From: JADZEM01 sp046328125
GTDB taxonomy: Bacteria > Chloroflexota > UBA6077 > JACCZL01
Direction of reading: 5' to 3'
Assembly (NCBI GenBank): GCA_046328125.1
Contig: JAXLXF010000007.1
Span: forward strand, 62,001-126,000
DNA length: 64,000 nt
The translations under genes and the position numbers were made by a program. The notes beneath the pieces are model-generated. The model was not told where the DNA came from. It saw only the letters and a program-made list of their open reading frames with translations, and made no database searches. Positions 42,582-50,431 of the stretch are shown here, one piece after another. Numbering within the stretch: the first letter of the stretch is position 1; the number at the start of each line of letters is the position of its first letter.

Positions 42582-43673
42582 CTATCGGGCCGGCTGGGCG
42601 ATCGCGACGGGGCGCAGCCCGGCAAGCTCCCAGACGCGGTCCACCAGCGACGGCGACGGCTCGATCTCCTTGCGCTCGACTTCCTTGACCACCTGGACCA
42701 GCGCTTTGTGGGTCGGCGTTGGGACGCCAGCCTCGTCGCCCTTCTCGGCCACCAGCCCGTTCAGGAAGTCGATCTCGGTGCGGCGGCCCTTCACGATGTC
42801 CTGGCCGGTCGAGGGGCGGCCCTCGTCGGTCATGCGGGCGACGCCGGCCAGCATCCGCGCCTCGATCTGCTCGTACGCCTCGCGGTCGCCGGTGGCGGCG
42901 GCCCGCGCGACTTCCGGCGCGATCCCGCGAATCGGCTCGATGGTGAACCCGAGCGCCAGGCCCACGGCGACCGCCTCACCGGAGAGCTGGATCGTCAGGC
43001 GGCGGATCTCCGGGCTGAGCGTCATGTCCTTGCCGCCCAGGCCGGTGATCGCGGAGACGCCGTTGCTCGACGAGTTCGTCACCAGTTTGGACCAGCGCTC
43101 GCCCCAGAGGTTCGGGGTCGCTTTGGCGCTGTCGATGACGGTCAGCATCTCGGCCAGCTGTTCGACGCGCGGGGTGATCCGCCCGTGGACCTCGCCGATC
43201 CGGAACACCGTGTAGCCGGGGCCGCCCGGCTGGACCGTCCGCGTGACGTGGCCCGGCGCGTAGGCGTTCACGCTGATACTGCTGGCGATGCAGCCGACCA
43301 CCCGGCCCCAACCGACGACGCCGGCGATCCGCTCCTCGTTGATGCTGTTCTGGAGCGAGACGATGAAGCCGCCGGGGGCGAGATACTGCGAGATCATCGT
43401 CGTCGCCCAGACCGTGTCGTACGACTTGGTGCAGACGAACGCGATCTCGACCGGATCCTTGAACAGGCTCTGGACCTCGTGGAGGTGGAGCGCCTTCGGG
43501 TGGACGAGGTACTCGCCCTGGGTGCCCTCCAGGTGTAGGCCGTTCTCCTTGATCGTGTTGATATGCTCCGGCCACGGGTCGATCAGCGTGACGTCCGCCC
43601 CGGCCCGCGAGAGGTGGCCTCCGACGTAGCTCCCAACGGCGCCTGCGCCCATGAACGCGATCTTCTTCGCCAT
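42582..43673 (-). CDS. Ketopantoate reductase (PanE/ApbA) family protein
   Basis: A 363-residue NADP-dependent dehydrogenase. MAKKIAFMGAGAVGSYVGGHLSRAGADVTLID is the Rossmann GxGxxG loop, FVCTKSYDTVWA and VSLQNSINEERIAGVVGWGRVVGC are the ApbA N-domain motifs, and ERWSKLVTNSSSNGVSAITG carries the catalytic Lys. It is longer than typical PanE (about 300), with extra C-terminal helices, so it may reduce another 2-oxo acid. ATG 43673 has GGGAGGAG upstream. Stands alone between mgtE and the HtrA gene. Confidence 0.85.
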   Translation of the reverse strand: MAKKIAFMGAGAVGSYVGGHLSRAGADVTLIDPWPEHINTIKENGLHLEGTQGEYLVHPKALHLHEVQSLFKDPVEIAFVCTKSYDTVWATTMISQYLAPGGFIVSLQNSINEERIAGVVGWGRVVGCIASSISVNAYAPGHVTRTVQPGGPGYTVFRIGEVHGRITPRVEQLAEMLTVIDSAKATPNLWGERWSKLVTNSSSNGVSAITGLGGKDMTLSPEIRRLTIQLSGEAVAVGLALGFTIEPIRGIAPEVARAAATGDREAYEQIEARMLAGVARMTDEGRPSTGQDIVKGRRTEIDFLNGLVAEKGDEAGVPTPTHKALVQVVKEVERKEIEPSPSLVDRVWELAGLRPVAIAQPAR

Positions 43674-43843
43674 CCCTGCTCCTCCCTGAGCTGCTGTCTG
43701 GGCATCATGGCCGGCGGACGGGCGGCTGGGCAACCATCCGAGGGCCGGTCCTGGCAAACTACGTGCATCTACTGTCCTGTGACGTGCTTTTCGCGCGGCG
43801 CTGACCTCAGCGTCGCCAGGTTCTATCTAGCTGGGGGTGTTGG

Positions 43844-45256
43844 ATGTCGGCCTTCCGTCTCCATGCGATCGCCGTCGTCAGCGCCGTGACGATGATCGGA
43901 CTGACGGCCGGCTGCGGCGACCTCCTGCGTTCGGGCACTGCCACGCCGACCACCGCCCCGGCCCCCGCCGCGCAGGCGCCAACCGCCGCGGCCGCTACGC
44001 CCGCCACGACACCTCAGGCGCCCGCGCCGCCCGCGGCCCAGCCCGCGCAGTCCCCAGGCGCCAGCCAGGGCGCGGCATCCCCCGGCGGCTCGCCGGTGAC
44101 CACCGCCGCGAAGCCGGCTGACGGTGCGGTTGCGTCAGCACCGGTGGCGCCGGCCGCGCAGCCGGCCCAGGCAGCTCCAGGCGCCGCGCCAAACGCCGCG
44201 CCGCCCGCTCAGCTCGCCAATCCGTATGACGCGGCGATCAAGGTGTACCGCGACGGCCGCCCCTCGGTGGTGACGGTCATCAGCTCTGTCGTGCAGCCGG
44301 GCTTCCGTTCCGACCCGGAGCCGGCCGGGACCGGCTCTGGCTTCATGATCGACGACCAGGGCCACATCCTGACCAACAACCACGTCGTCGCGGACGCCGA
44401 CAAGCTGGAGATCACCCTGGCGAACGGGACGACGCTGCCGGCCGAGCTGGTCGGGCGCGACGCTCGCTTCGATATCGCCGTCATCAAAGCGAACATCCCG
44501 CGTGACCAGTTGCGGGTAATGTCGCTGGGGGACTCGGATCAGGTGCAGGTTGGCGAGCAGGCGATCGCGATCGGCAACCCGTACGGCCTGGACGGCACCG
44601 TCACGACCGGCATCGTCAGCGGGCGGCGACCGCTCGTCGCGGAACCGAATGACGGCGGCCAGGGCGACGGCGTCCTGGTCAACGCGATCCAGACCGACAC
44701 CTCGATCAACCCCGGCAACTCCGGCGGGCCGCTCCTGAACGCGCGCGGCGAGGTGATCGGCGTCAACACCCTCGGGCTGATGCCGAACCGCGCCCAGACC
44801 GGCTTGAACTTCGCGATCCCGATCAACAACGCGAAACGCATCCTGCCGGACCTGCTGTCCAAAGGCTCGTACTCGCATCCGTTCGTGGGCATCTCGACGG
44901 CCGAGATCACCAGCCAGGTGGCGAGCTCGCTCAGCCTGCCGGTCCAGGAGGGGCTGATCGTGCAGACCGTCGAGCCGAACAGCGGCGCCGGCCGGGCCGG
45001 GCTGCGCGGTGGTGGCCAGCAGGCCCGTGAGATCGGCTCGCGGCAGGTCGCCCCCGGCGGCGACATCATCGTCAGCATCGACGGGCGGAAGGTGCGGCGG
45101 CCGGAAGACCTGATCGCCTATCTGGAGCTCAACAAAAAGGCTGGCGAAACTGTAACACTGAGCATCTCGCGGGACGGCCAGCAGCGCGAGGTGCAGGTGA
45201 CGCTCGGCGAGCGCCCCCAGCCGTCGGCGCGCCCGGCCACGCCAACCCGACGCTGA
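43844..45256 (+). CDS. HtrA/DegP-type serine protease lipoprotein
   Basis: A 470-residue exported protease. The N terminus is a lipoprotein signal with lipobox LTAGC (Cys24), followed by about 95 residues of Ala/Pro/Thr-rich linker. The trypsin-like domain has His in GSGFMIDDQGHILTNNHVV, Asp in DARFDIAVIKA and Ser in TDTSINPGNSGGPLLN; a PDZ domain follows (HPFVGISTAEITSQVASSL ... GGDIIVSIDGRKVRRPEDLIAYLELNKKAGETVTLSI). It probably degrades misfolded envelope proteins. GGGGG lies six bases before ATG 43844. Confidence 0.93.
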   Translation: MSAFRLHAIAVVSAVTMIGLTAGCGDLLRSGTATPTTAPAPAAQAPTAAAATPATTPQAPAPPAAQPAQSPGASQGAASPGGSPVTTAAKPADGAVASAPVAPAAQPAQAAPGAAPNAAPPAQLANPYDAAIKVYRDGRPSVVTVISSVVQPGFRSDPEPAGTGSGFMIDDQGHILTNNHVVADADKLEITLANGTTLPAELVGRDARFDIAVIKANIPRDQLRVMSLGDSDQVQVGEQAIAIGNPYGLDGTVTTGIVSGRRPLVAEPNDGGQGDGVLVNAIQTDTSINPGNSGGPLLNARGEVIGVNTLGLMPNRAQTGLNFAIPINNAKRILPDLLSKGSYSHPFVGISTAEITSQVASSLSLPVQEGLIVQTVEPNSGAGRAGLRGGGQQAREIGSRQVAPGGDIIVSIDGRKVRRPEDLIAYLELNKKAGETVTLSISRDGQQREVQVTLGERPQPSARPATPTRR

Positions 45257-45290
45257 CCGGCCGCCCTACCAGAGAGAACGGTTGGTCTCA

Positions 45291-45340
45291 GGGGTGCCGG
45301 AGTGAGGTCCGGAGCCCGCGCCACGGTCCGGCAACGCCCC
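45291..45340 (+). terminator. Hairpin after the HtrA gene
   Basis: GGGGTGCCGGA (45291-45301) pairs with TCCGGCA and CCCC (45327-45340) about 35 bases beyond the protease stop. No U-run follows. The rest of the 274-bp spacer to the PAS gene shows no gene. Confidence 0.4.
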
Positions 45341-45530
45341 TCGGTCGCCACGACCGACCACCCACAGCCCACCGTGCACCGGACCATCCGAACAGGTTTC
45401 CGGGTATTTGTACTAGGACTGATATGACGAGTGAGATGACGGGGTCCGACCCAAAATGGCATCATGCAAGCATTCGCATGGGCTAAAGAATGGTCGGCAC
45501 CATGGCCCCCGGCTTGAGAGGGTCCCACGC

Positions 45531-46514
45531 ATGGCGGAGCGCTCGCACTCCACACCGTCACTCGACGTTGGCTCATTGGAGCAATTGGTCGCACACTGGC
45601 CTGATGCCGTTCTCGTGTTCGACGGCGAACATCAGCGCTATATCATCGCCAACGACGCGGCCGTACGGCTCGTCGGCTACCAGCGGGAGGAGATCCTGGA
45701 GCTCCAGCCCAGCGACCTCTCCCACCCGGACGACGCCCGCGACATCCCGGCGGTCGTTGCCCAGGCTGAGCGTGAGGGAGCGGTTCGCCGGCCGTGGCGG
45801 GCAGTCCGCAAGGACGGGACGGTGGTCCAGACCGAGATGACGCTGACGCGCCGGCGGATCGACGGCCGCATCATCTCGCACGGCGTCTTTCGGCTGATGG
45901 AGGATGGCCACCCGACGGACCGCGATGGCATCGTGAGCGCCGAGGCACGCCTGAAGATCGTGGAGCGGACCAGTCTGGCGGTCGTGATGCTGGATCGAGA
46001 CGGCGTGGTGACCTACTGGAACGAGGGCGCCAACGACCTGTACGGCCTGCCGGCGTCCGAGACCATTGGACGACAGGTCCGCGACCTGGCGCAGACGGAC
46101 GAGGATCGCGCATCCCTGGAAACGCTGATGGGCCAGCACGAGCACCGCGACGAGTGGCTGAGCCGCCTGACGATTCCGCGCCCGGACGGAGAGCCGTTCG
46201 AGGCGATGGTCACCGGCTCGGCGATCCGTTCGGACGACGGCGAGTTGACCGGATTCTTCTTCGTCACCGCGCCGCTGGAATCGGCGGCTCGGACGTCGTC
46301 GCCCCGGATGCGGCGCGCGCGCGTCCAGTGTGCCGCCTGCGGGCGCGAGGTGGCCGGGACGATGCGCCGCAAGTATTGCTCCGAGAAGTGCCGGCAGTGG
46401 GCGTACTATCATCGGCACCTGGACGCGCAGCGTGCGCGCAGCCGTCAGCGCCACGAGCGACGCCGGAACGGCGACGATCAGCTGTCGGCGGAAGACGAGC
46501 CAGGTCTGACCTGA
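45531..46514 (+). CDS. Double PAS protein with C-terminal zinc finger
   Basis: A 327-residue cytoplasmic sensor. Residues about 12-115 (EQLVAHWPDAVLVFDGEHQRYIIANDAAVRLVGYQREEILELQPSDL) and 140-255 (RTSLAVVMLDRDGVVTYWNEGANDLYGLPASETIGRQV) are PAS domains. There is no kinase, GGDEF or HTH output; instead the end has CAACGREVAGTMRRKYCSEKCRQWAYYHR, a C-x2-C-x14-C-x3-C treble-clef-like zinc finger, followed by a very basic QRARSRQRHERRRNG tail that could bind nucleic acid. ATG 45531 is favoured by a GAGAGGG nine bases upstream. Role unknown; a PAS-controlled zinc-finger regulator is an inference. Confidence 0.78.
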   Translation: MAERSHSTPSLDVGSLEQLVAHWPDAVLVFDGEHQRYIIANDAAVRLVGYQREEILELQPSDLSHPDDARDIPAVVAQAEREGAVRRPWRAVRKDGTVVQTEMTLTRRRIDGRIISHGVFRLMEDGHPTDRDGIVSAEARLKIVERTSLAVVMLDRDGVVTYWNEGANDLYGLPASETIGRQVRDLAQTDEDRASLETLMGQHEHRDEWLSRLTIPRPDGEPFEAMVTGSAIRSDDGELTGFFFVTAPLESAARTSSPRMRRARVQCAACGREVAGTMRRKYCSEKCRQWAYYHRHLDAQRARSRQRHERRRNGDDQLSAEDEPGLT

Positions 46515-46527
46515 GGTGACGATCGCC

Positions 46528-46598
46528 CCCTGGGAGCTCGGCCATCCTGGCCGCTTCGTTCGTTCCGGGGCGGCGAAGATCGCCGCGCTCCCAGGGGA
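46528..46598. repeat. Composite palindrome: two hairpin-GCGCTCCC units in inverted orientation
   Basis: A minus-strand unit (GCGGCCAGGATGGCCGAGCTCCCAG, 46529-46554) and a plus-strand unit (CGGCGAAGATCGCCG then CGCTCCCAGG, 46570-46595) face each other, so GGGAGC and GCTCCC arms can also pair to make one large cruciform. It lies between the PAS gene and the isomerase gene. Confidence 0.75.
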
Positions 46599-46615
46599 GC
46601 TGAGGGGGAGGGACG

Positions 46616-47419
46616 ATGGCCTGGAGGCTGGCGCTTCACACCGGCTCGCTCGGGGCGAAGCCGCTCGACCTGGCGCTGCGCGTGGCTCGGGAGACCGGCT
46701 GGGACGCCGTCGAGCTGCGCTACGTCGATTTCACGCGAGGCCTGGAGGCCGGCTCCTCGGCGGACGAGCTGCTGGGGCTGGTCAAGGCGAGCGGCCTGCC
46801 AGTCTCGGCTGTTGGGGTGGAGCGGGGCTGGGTCTGCAGTGACGGCGAGGAGCACGCGCGGCTGGTCGGGATCATCGACGGGGTGTCACGCTGGGCCGAG
46901 GAGCTGGGCGCGCCGATCATCATGAGCCCGATGGACCCACAACCGGGCGACCTGGATCGTGCGGCGGCCAGCCTGCGCGAGGTCGGCGATCTGGTGGCGC
47001 AACGCGGCCAGACGGTGGCGCTGGAGCTGAACGTCGGGCTGGTGCAGTTCAAGAAGCTCCAACAGGTGCGCGACTTGCTGGCCAGGGCCGCCCACCCGAA
47101 CGTCGGGCTGCTGGTGGACACCTACCACATCCAGCGCGGCGGCGACGGTCTGGAGACGTACGAGTCTCTGGCGCCCGGGGAGATCGCCTACTTCCAGTAC
47201 AGCGACGTGCCAGATGGCCCGATGAACCCGCCGGGCAACACGTTCGAGCGGCTCCCACCCGGCGCGGGTGTGGTGCCGTTCGCGCAGATCCTGCCGATCG
47301 TGGCGGCGAAGGGGTACACCGGCTACCTGAGCTACGAGGCGCTGAACCCGGCCGCGTTCGATCGCGACCCGTTCGAGGTGGCAGCGGAGGCGCTGGCGGC
47401 CAGCCGCAAGCTGGGCTGA
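46616..47419 (+). CDS. Sugar phosphate isomerase/epimerase (AP endonuclease 2 fold)
   Basis: A 267-residue TIM barrel of the xylose-isomerase-like family. Metal ligands are probably Glu in VALELNVG, Asp and His in GLLVDTYHIQRGG, and Glu in LSYEALNP; YFQYSDVPDGP is the late strand. Such enzymes interconvert sugars or inositol derivatives, or dehydrate them. GGGGGAGGG precedes ATG 46616. It stands alone and its substrate cannot be read. Confidence 0.85.
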   Translation: MAWRLALHTGSLGAKPLDLALRVARETGWDAVELRYVDFTRGLEAGSSADELLGLVKASGLPVSAVGVERGWVCSDGEEHARLVGIIDGVSRWAEELGAPIIMSPMDPQPGDLDRAAASLREVGDLVAQRGQTVALELNVGLVQFKKLQQVRDLLARAAHPNVGLLVDTYHIQRGGDGLETYESLAPGEIAYFQYSDVPDGPMNPPGNTFERLPPGAGVVPFAQILPIVAAKGYTGYLSYEALNPAAFDRDPFEVAAEALAASRKLG

Positions 47420-47442
47420 ACGACGCCTCCTGGGAGGGCTGG

Positions 47443-48396
47443 CTACGCCCGAGGCACGACCGTCGGGGCGTCCGCGATGGCCGGCGCGGTGCCCGGCCCG
47501 ACCAGCACCCGGAGCGCACCGGGCACGATCTCGATGGTGGCCGGCGTGGTGCCGAACGGCTCGCCGTCCACCTGGATTGGGAAGGCCGGACGCGCGGCGA
47601 TCTGGAGCTGCCGCGCCTGGAGGTAGATGACCTCGGGGTCGTGCTCGTGGCGTCTGATGAACACGAGCAGCAGATGGCGGAGCTTGGTCAGGAGCGACTC
47701 CCCGGGGAAGACGCAGACGTCCAGCAGGCCATCCGCGGCCGTAGCACGATGGGTGATCTGGACGGCGCCGGCCCAGAGACGGGTGTTGCCGACAGTCACC
47801 AGGGCGGCGTTCGTCTCGAACGTCTCGCCGTCGGCGCGCAGCCGCAGACGGACGCCGCGGGTGCTGAGCGCTTTGAGCGCGCCGGCCGCCAGAACCGCGA
47901 GCGGCCCGAAGCGCCGCTTCGCTGGTCCCTGGATCGCCTGGACGGCCCAGGCGTCGAACCCGAGCCCGGCCATCAGCAGGAAGTAGCGCCCGTTCACCCG
48001 TCCGAGGTCGATCGAGCGGGTTTCGCCCGTCAACAGCTGGCGGACGGCCTCGGCCGGATCGAGCGACAGGCCGAGCTCGCGGACCCAGACGTTCATGGTG
48101 CCGAGTGGGATCGCCGCGACGGCCGTCTCGGTGCCGGCCAGCGCCTGGATCACTTCGTTGAGGGTGCCGTCGCCGCCGCCGACCAGCACGACTCCACGAC
48201 CGCCGCTGGCTGCATCGGCTGCGAGGCGCGTGGCGTCTCCAGGGGCGCCCGTCTCGGCGACGTCGAGCCGCCAGCCGAGCTCGGCGAGAGCATCACGGAT
48301 GCGCTCGACCGACAGTGCACGGTCACCGCTACCGGCGCGCGGGTTGAGGATCAGCAGGGCGGACGGAGAGAGATGGCGATTGGCGGCGGGCGTCAT
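47443..48396 (-). CDS. Diacylglycerol/sphingosine kinase-like lipid kinase
   Basis: A 317-residue member of the DAGK catalytic family. ALLILNPRAGSGDRA, GVVLVGGGDGTLNEVIQALAG (the GGDGT nucleotide loop) and AIPLGTMNVWVRELGL are diagnostic, with LLMAGLGFDAWAVQA and the C-terminal IQVDGEPFGTTPATIEIVPGALRVLV completing the fold. It phosphorylates a lipid such as diacylglycerol. ATG 48396 overlaps the end of an unconvincing minus-strand frame (ATGA). A well-spaced promoter lies at 48739-48711, giving a leader of about 300 bases. Confidence 0.88.
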   Translation of the reverse strand: MTPAANRHLSPSALLILNPRAGSGDRALSVERIRDALAELGWRLDVAETGAPGDATRLAADAASGGRGVVLVGGGDGTLNEVIQALAGTETAVAAIPLGTMNVWVRELGLSLDPAEAVRQLLTGETRSIDLGRVNGRYFLLMAGLGFDAWAVQAIQGPAKRRFGPLAVLAAGALKALSTRGVRLRLRADGETFETNAALVTVGNTRLWAGAVQITHRATAADGLLDVCVFPGESLLTKLRHLLLVFIRRHEHDPEVIYLQARQLQIAARPAFPIQVDGEPFGTTPATIEIVPGALRVLVGPGTAPAIADAPTVVPRA

Positions 48397-48710
48397 CCGA
48401 GCATGGCCAGCGGAAACACAACCGCGCCGGTCGGCAACGAGCTCCGCGGCATCGCACACAAACCGAGCCGGCCACAGAGGGGCGCTCGGCGGACAGCCGG
48501 GGACACAAAGAAGCTCGGGATCTGCCGACAATGCGGCGGACGAACCTTGCGACCCATCCGCTGCAACCTCTGCGCCGCGACTCTGCGCCTCACCGCCTTG
48601 CGGCTGTGAGCAGCGCTGCTGGTCTGTCTCCTCGGGATCGCTCCTCCGGAGTGCTGCGGGGTCGCCCCTGCCAGCGGCGCTGTTCGTGTCGGCTCACCCG
48701 AGCCACCATC
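48397..48710. other. Long leader/spacer before the lipid kinase gene
   Basis: About 310 bases between the promoter candidate and the lipid kinase start. Open frames exist on both strands, one with two CxxC pairs on the plus strand and one ending in ATGA at the kinase start on the minus strand, but their composition is that of shadow frames. I see no confident gene; an RNA leader is possible. Confidence 0.4.
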
Positions 48711-48739
48711 ACTATACACCCACTCCCCGACCTTGCCAA
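48711..48739 (-). promoter_or_regulatory. Sigma-70 promoter, lipid kinase direction
   Basis: On the minus strand: TTGGCA (48739-48734), a 17-base spacer, TATAGT (48716-48711). This is the closest match to the -35/-10 consensus that I found in the window. Confidence 0.65.
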
Positions 48740-48832
48740 CAGGCATCGCTTCCCATTCGGTGGCTGTTTGCGCGTATCTGCGAGATCCGCTTCGCCGGGC
48801 CGCGAACGAGGGGCGCCGAGACGTGTCGCGTG

Positions 48833-49618
48833 TCATCGCCGAGAGCGGGCCGCGACGGCGATCAGGCGCTCGCTGCCGCTGACGTACGGCGCCAGGTCGT
48901 ACGAGCCGTAGAACGCCTCCGGCACGAAGTCAGCCTGCTGGAGCAGCAGCTCGAGCTCGAAGCGGCCGAAGTAGCGCAGATCCAGGCGGACGGTCGCGCG
49001 GCGCACCAGGCGGTCCTCGCCGATCTCGTCGTAGAAGTAGGTGTAGCGATCGACCTGCTCGGCGTGGTCGGTGCTTCGAGCGGTCCACTTGCTGAGCGGG
49101 CGCCCCGTCTCGGGGTCGGTGCCCTCGTACTGGAGCACCAGCTCGTCTGACGGCTCGGCGCCGCGACCGTTCCCGTTCGACACGTCGAGGATCAGCAGGC
49201 CGCCCGGCGCGAGATGGTGGTGGATGCGCCGCAGCGCCGCCAGCTGGTCGTCGATGCCGAGCAGCAGCCCGAATGAGTCCAGGCCGTAAATGGCGAGCTG
49301 GAAGCGCTGATCCAGGGCGAGCCGCCGGACGTCGGCCTCGTGGAGGGTGGCCCGCCCGAGCAGTCCGGCCGCGCCGAGCACCTGCCTGGCCCGGGCTAAC
49401 ATCGGCCCGGAGCTGTCCACGCCGACGACGCGCTCGCCGAGCTCCAGCAGCGGGGCCATCAACCGGCCGCTGCCGCAGGCCAGCTCCAGGATCGGGCCGC
49501 CGGTTCGGCGCGCGAAGTCCTGGTAGAGCGGGATGTCCACGTCGTAGTCGGCGTGCTCCCAGTCGTAATAGCGGGCGAGGGCGTCGAACGGGTTGCCTGA
49601 TGCGGACGGTTGCAGCAT
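48833..49618 (-). CDS. SAM-dependent methyltransferase
   Basis: A 261-residue class I methyltransferase. FDALARYYDWEHADYDVDIPLYQDFARR, then GGPILELACGSGRLMAPLLELGERVVGVDSSGPMLARAR (motif I and II), HEADVRRLALDQRFQLAIYGLDSFGLLLG and HHLAPGGLLILDVSNGNG. The substrate is unknown. ATG 49618 or ATG 49654 could start it; neither has a Shine-Dalgarno. It is divergent from a nitroreductase gene, with a direct repeat GTGACATACGGA twice in the spacer. Confidence 0.85.
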   Translation of the reverse strand: MLQPSASGNPFDALARYYDWEHADYDVDIPLYQDFARRTGGPILELACGSGRLMAPLLELGERVVGVDSSGPMLARARQVLGAAGLLGRATLHEADVRRLALDQRFQLAIYGLDSFGLLLGIDDQLAALRRIHHHLAPGGLLILDVSNGNGRGAEPSDELVLQYEGTDPETGRPLSKWTARSTDHAEQVDRYTYFYDEIGEDRLVRRATVRLDLRYFGRFELELLLQQADFVPEAFYGSYDLAPYVSGSERLIAVAARSRR

Positions 49619-49630
49619 GATGGGACGATT

Positions 49631-49659
49631 GTGACATACGGAATCATGTGACATACGGA
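49631..49659. promoter_or_regulatory. Direct repeat GTGACATACGGA, operator candidate
   Basis: GTGACATACGGA occurs at 49631-49642 and 49648-49659, exactly 17 bases start to start, in the 56-bp divergent spacer between the methyltransferase and nitroreductase genes. Same-face spacing suggests a regulator binding site, or an out-of-phase short duplication. Confidence 0.55.
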
Positions 49660-49674
49660 GTGAGGAGAAGATCG

Positions 49675-50331
49675 ATGACGACGTCCGGACACCCCGTGCT
49701 GCCGCTCTCGGTGGATCAGGTGCTCTCGACGACGCGGGCCGTGCGCAAGCGGCTCGACCTGACCCGCCCGGTCGACCGGAGCCTCATCGAAGAGTGCTTG
49801 CTACTGGCCCAGCAGGCGCCCTCGGCCTCGAACCGCCAGCACTGGCACTTCCTGGTGGTCAGCGACCCGGCGAAGAAGGCCGCGCTGGCGGAGGTGTACG
49901 GCAAAGGCCGCGCGACGATGCTGGACAACCGCATGGCCGCCGCCACGACCGATGCCGAGCGCGCCGACATCCAGACGCGGATGTTCGCACCGGACGACTT
50001 CACGCCGAAGCTGGCCCAGGTGCCAGCGTTGGTGATCCCCTGCATCGAGGGTGACCGAGACGCCCAGCCGTACGCCGCGCAAGCGGCGCTCTGGGGTACG
50101 ATCGCGCCTGCCGCCTGGAGCTTCATGCTGGCGCTGCGTTCGCGCGGTCTGGGGACGGTCTGGACGACGATCCACCTGTATCACGAGCGCGAGGCCGCCG
50201 AGATCCTCGGCATCCCGTACGAGACGGTGATGCAGGCGGCGCTGATCCCGGTGGCGTACACCATCGGCACCGAGTTCAAGCCGTCGAAGCGAGAGCCGCT
50301 GGCGCGGATGCTGCACTGGGACGGCTGGTGA
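49675..50331 (+). CDS. Nitroreductase family FMN protein
   Basis: A 218-residue NADH:FMN oxidoreductase. TTRAVRKRLDLTRPVDRSLIEECLLLAQQAPSASNRQHWHFLVV is the FMN-binding N terminus; ALWGTIAPAAWSFMLALRSRGLGTVWTT and IPYETVMQAALIPVAYTIG complete the fold. Such proteins reduce nitro compounds, quinones or coenzymes. ATG 49675 has GAGGAG eight bases upstream; nine codons further upstream an ATG in the repeat is less likely. Confidence 0.88.
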   Translation: MTTSGHPVLPLSVDQVLSTTRAVRKRLDLTRPVDRSLIEECLLLAQQAPSASNRQHWHFLVVSDPAKKAALAEVYGKGRATMLDNRMAAATTDAERADIQTRMFAPDDFTPKLAQVPALVIPCIEGDRDAQPYAAQAALWGTIAPAAWSFMLALRSRGLGTVWTTIHLYHEREAAEILGIPYETVMQAALIPVAYTIGTEFKPSKREPLARMLHWDGW

Positions 50332-50336
50332 TAGGC

Positions 50337-50423
50337 CAGGAGACAGGAGTCAGGAGTCAGGAGACAGGAGTCAGGAGCAGCTCAGATCCCTCCTGTCTCC
50401 TGTCTCCTGTATGCTGTCTCCTG
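50337..50423. repeat. Inverted pair of GGAGACAGGAGTC-word repeats
   Basis: The left arm (50337-50378) is made of GGAGACAGGAGTCAGGAGTC words, the right arm (50389-50423) of the complement CTCCTGTCTCCTGTCTCCTG. They can form a long hairpin between the nitroreductase and DUF1786 genes. Confidence 0.7.
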
Positions 50424-50431
50424 GGGGTTCG

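Noticed and set aside
45257..45530. Spacer between the HtrA and PAS genes as a SAM or c-di-GMP riboswitch
   Set aside because: It has a hairpin and GC-rich blocks, but none of the conserved cores of those riboswitches could be matched.
48531..48609. Plus-strand tail with two CxxC pairs resembling a zinc ribbon
   Set aside because: It has no ribosome-binding site or start nearby and lies at the end of a shadow frame antisense to the lipid kinase.
48393..48836. Minus-strand frame ending in ATGA at the lipid kinase start
   Set aside because: The overlap is attractive, but the sequence is random-looking and Arg/Ser/Pro-rich, starts upstream of the promoter, and has no family resemblance. Kept only as a possible leader.
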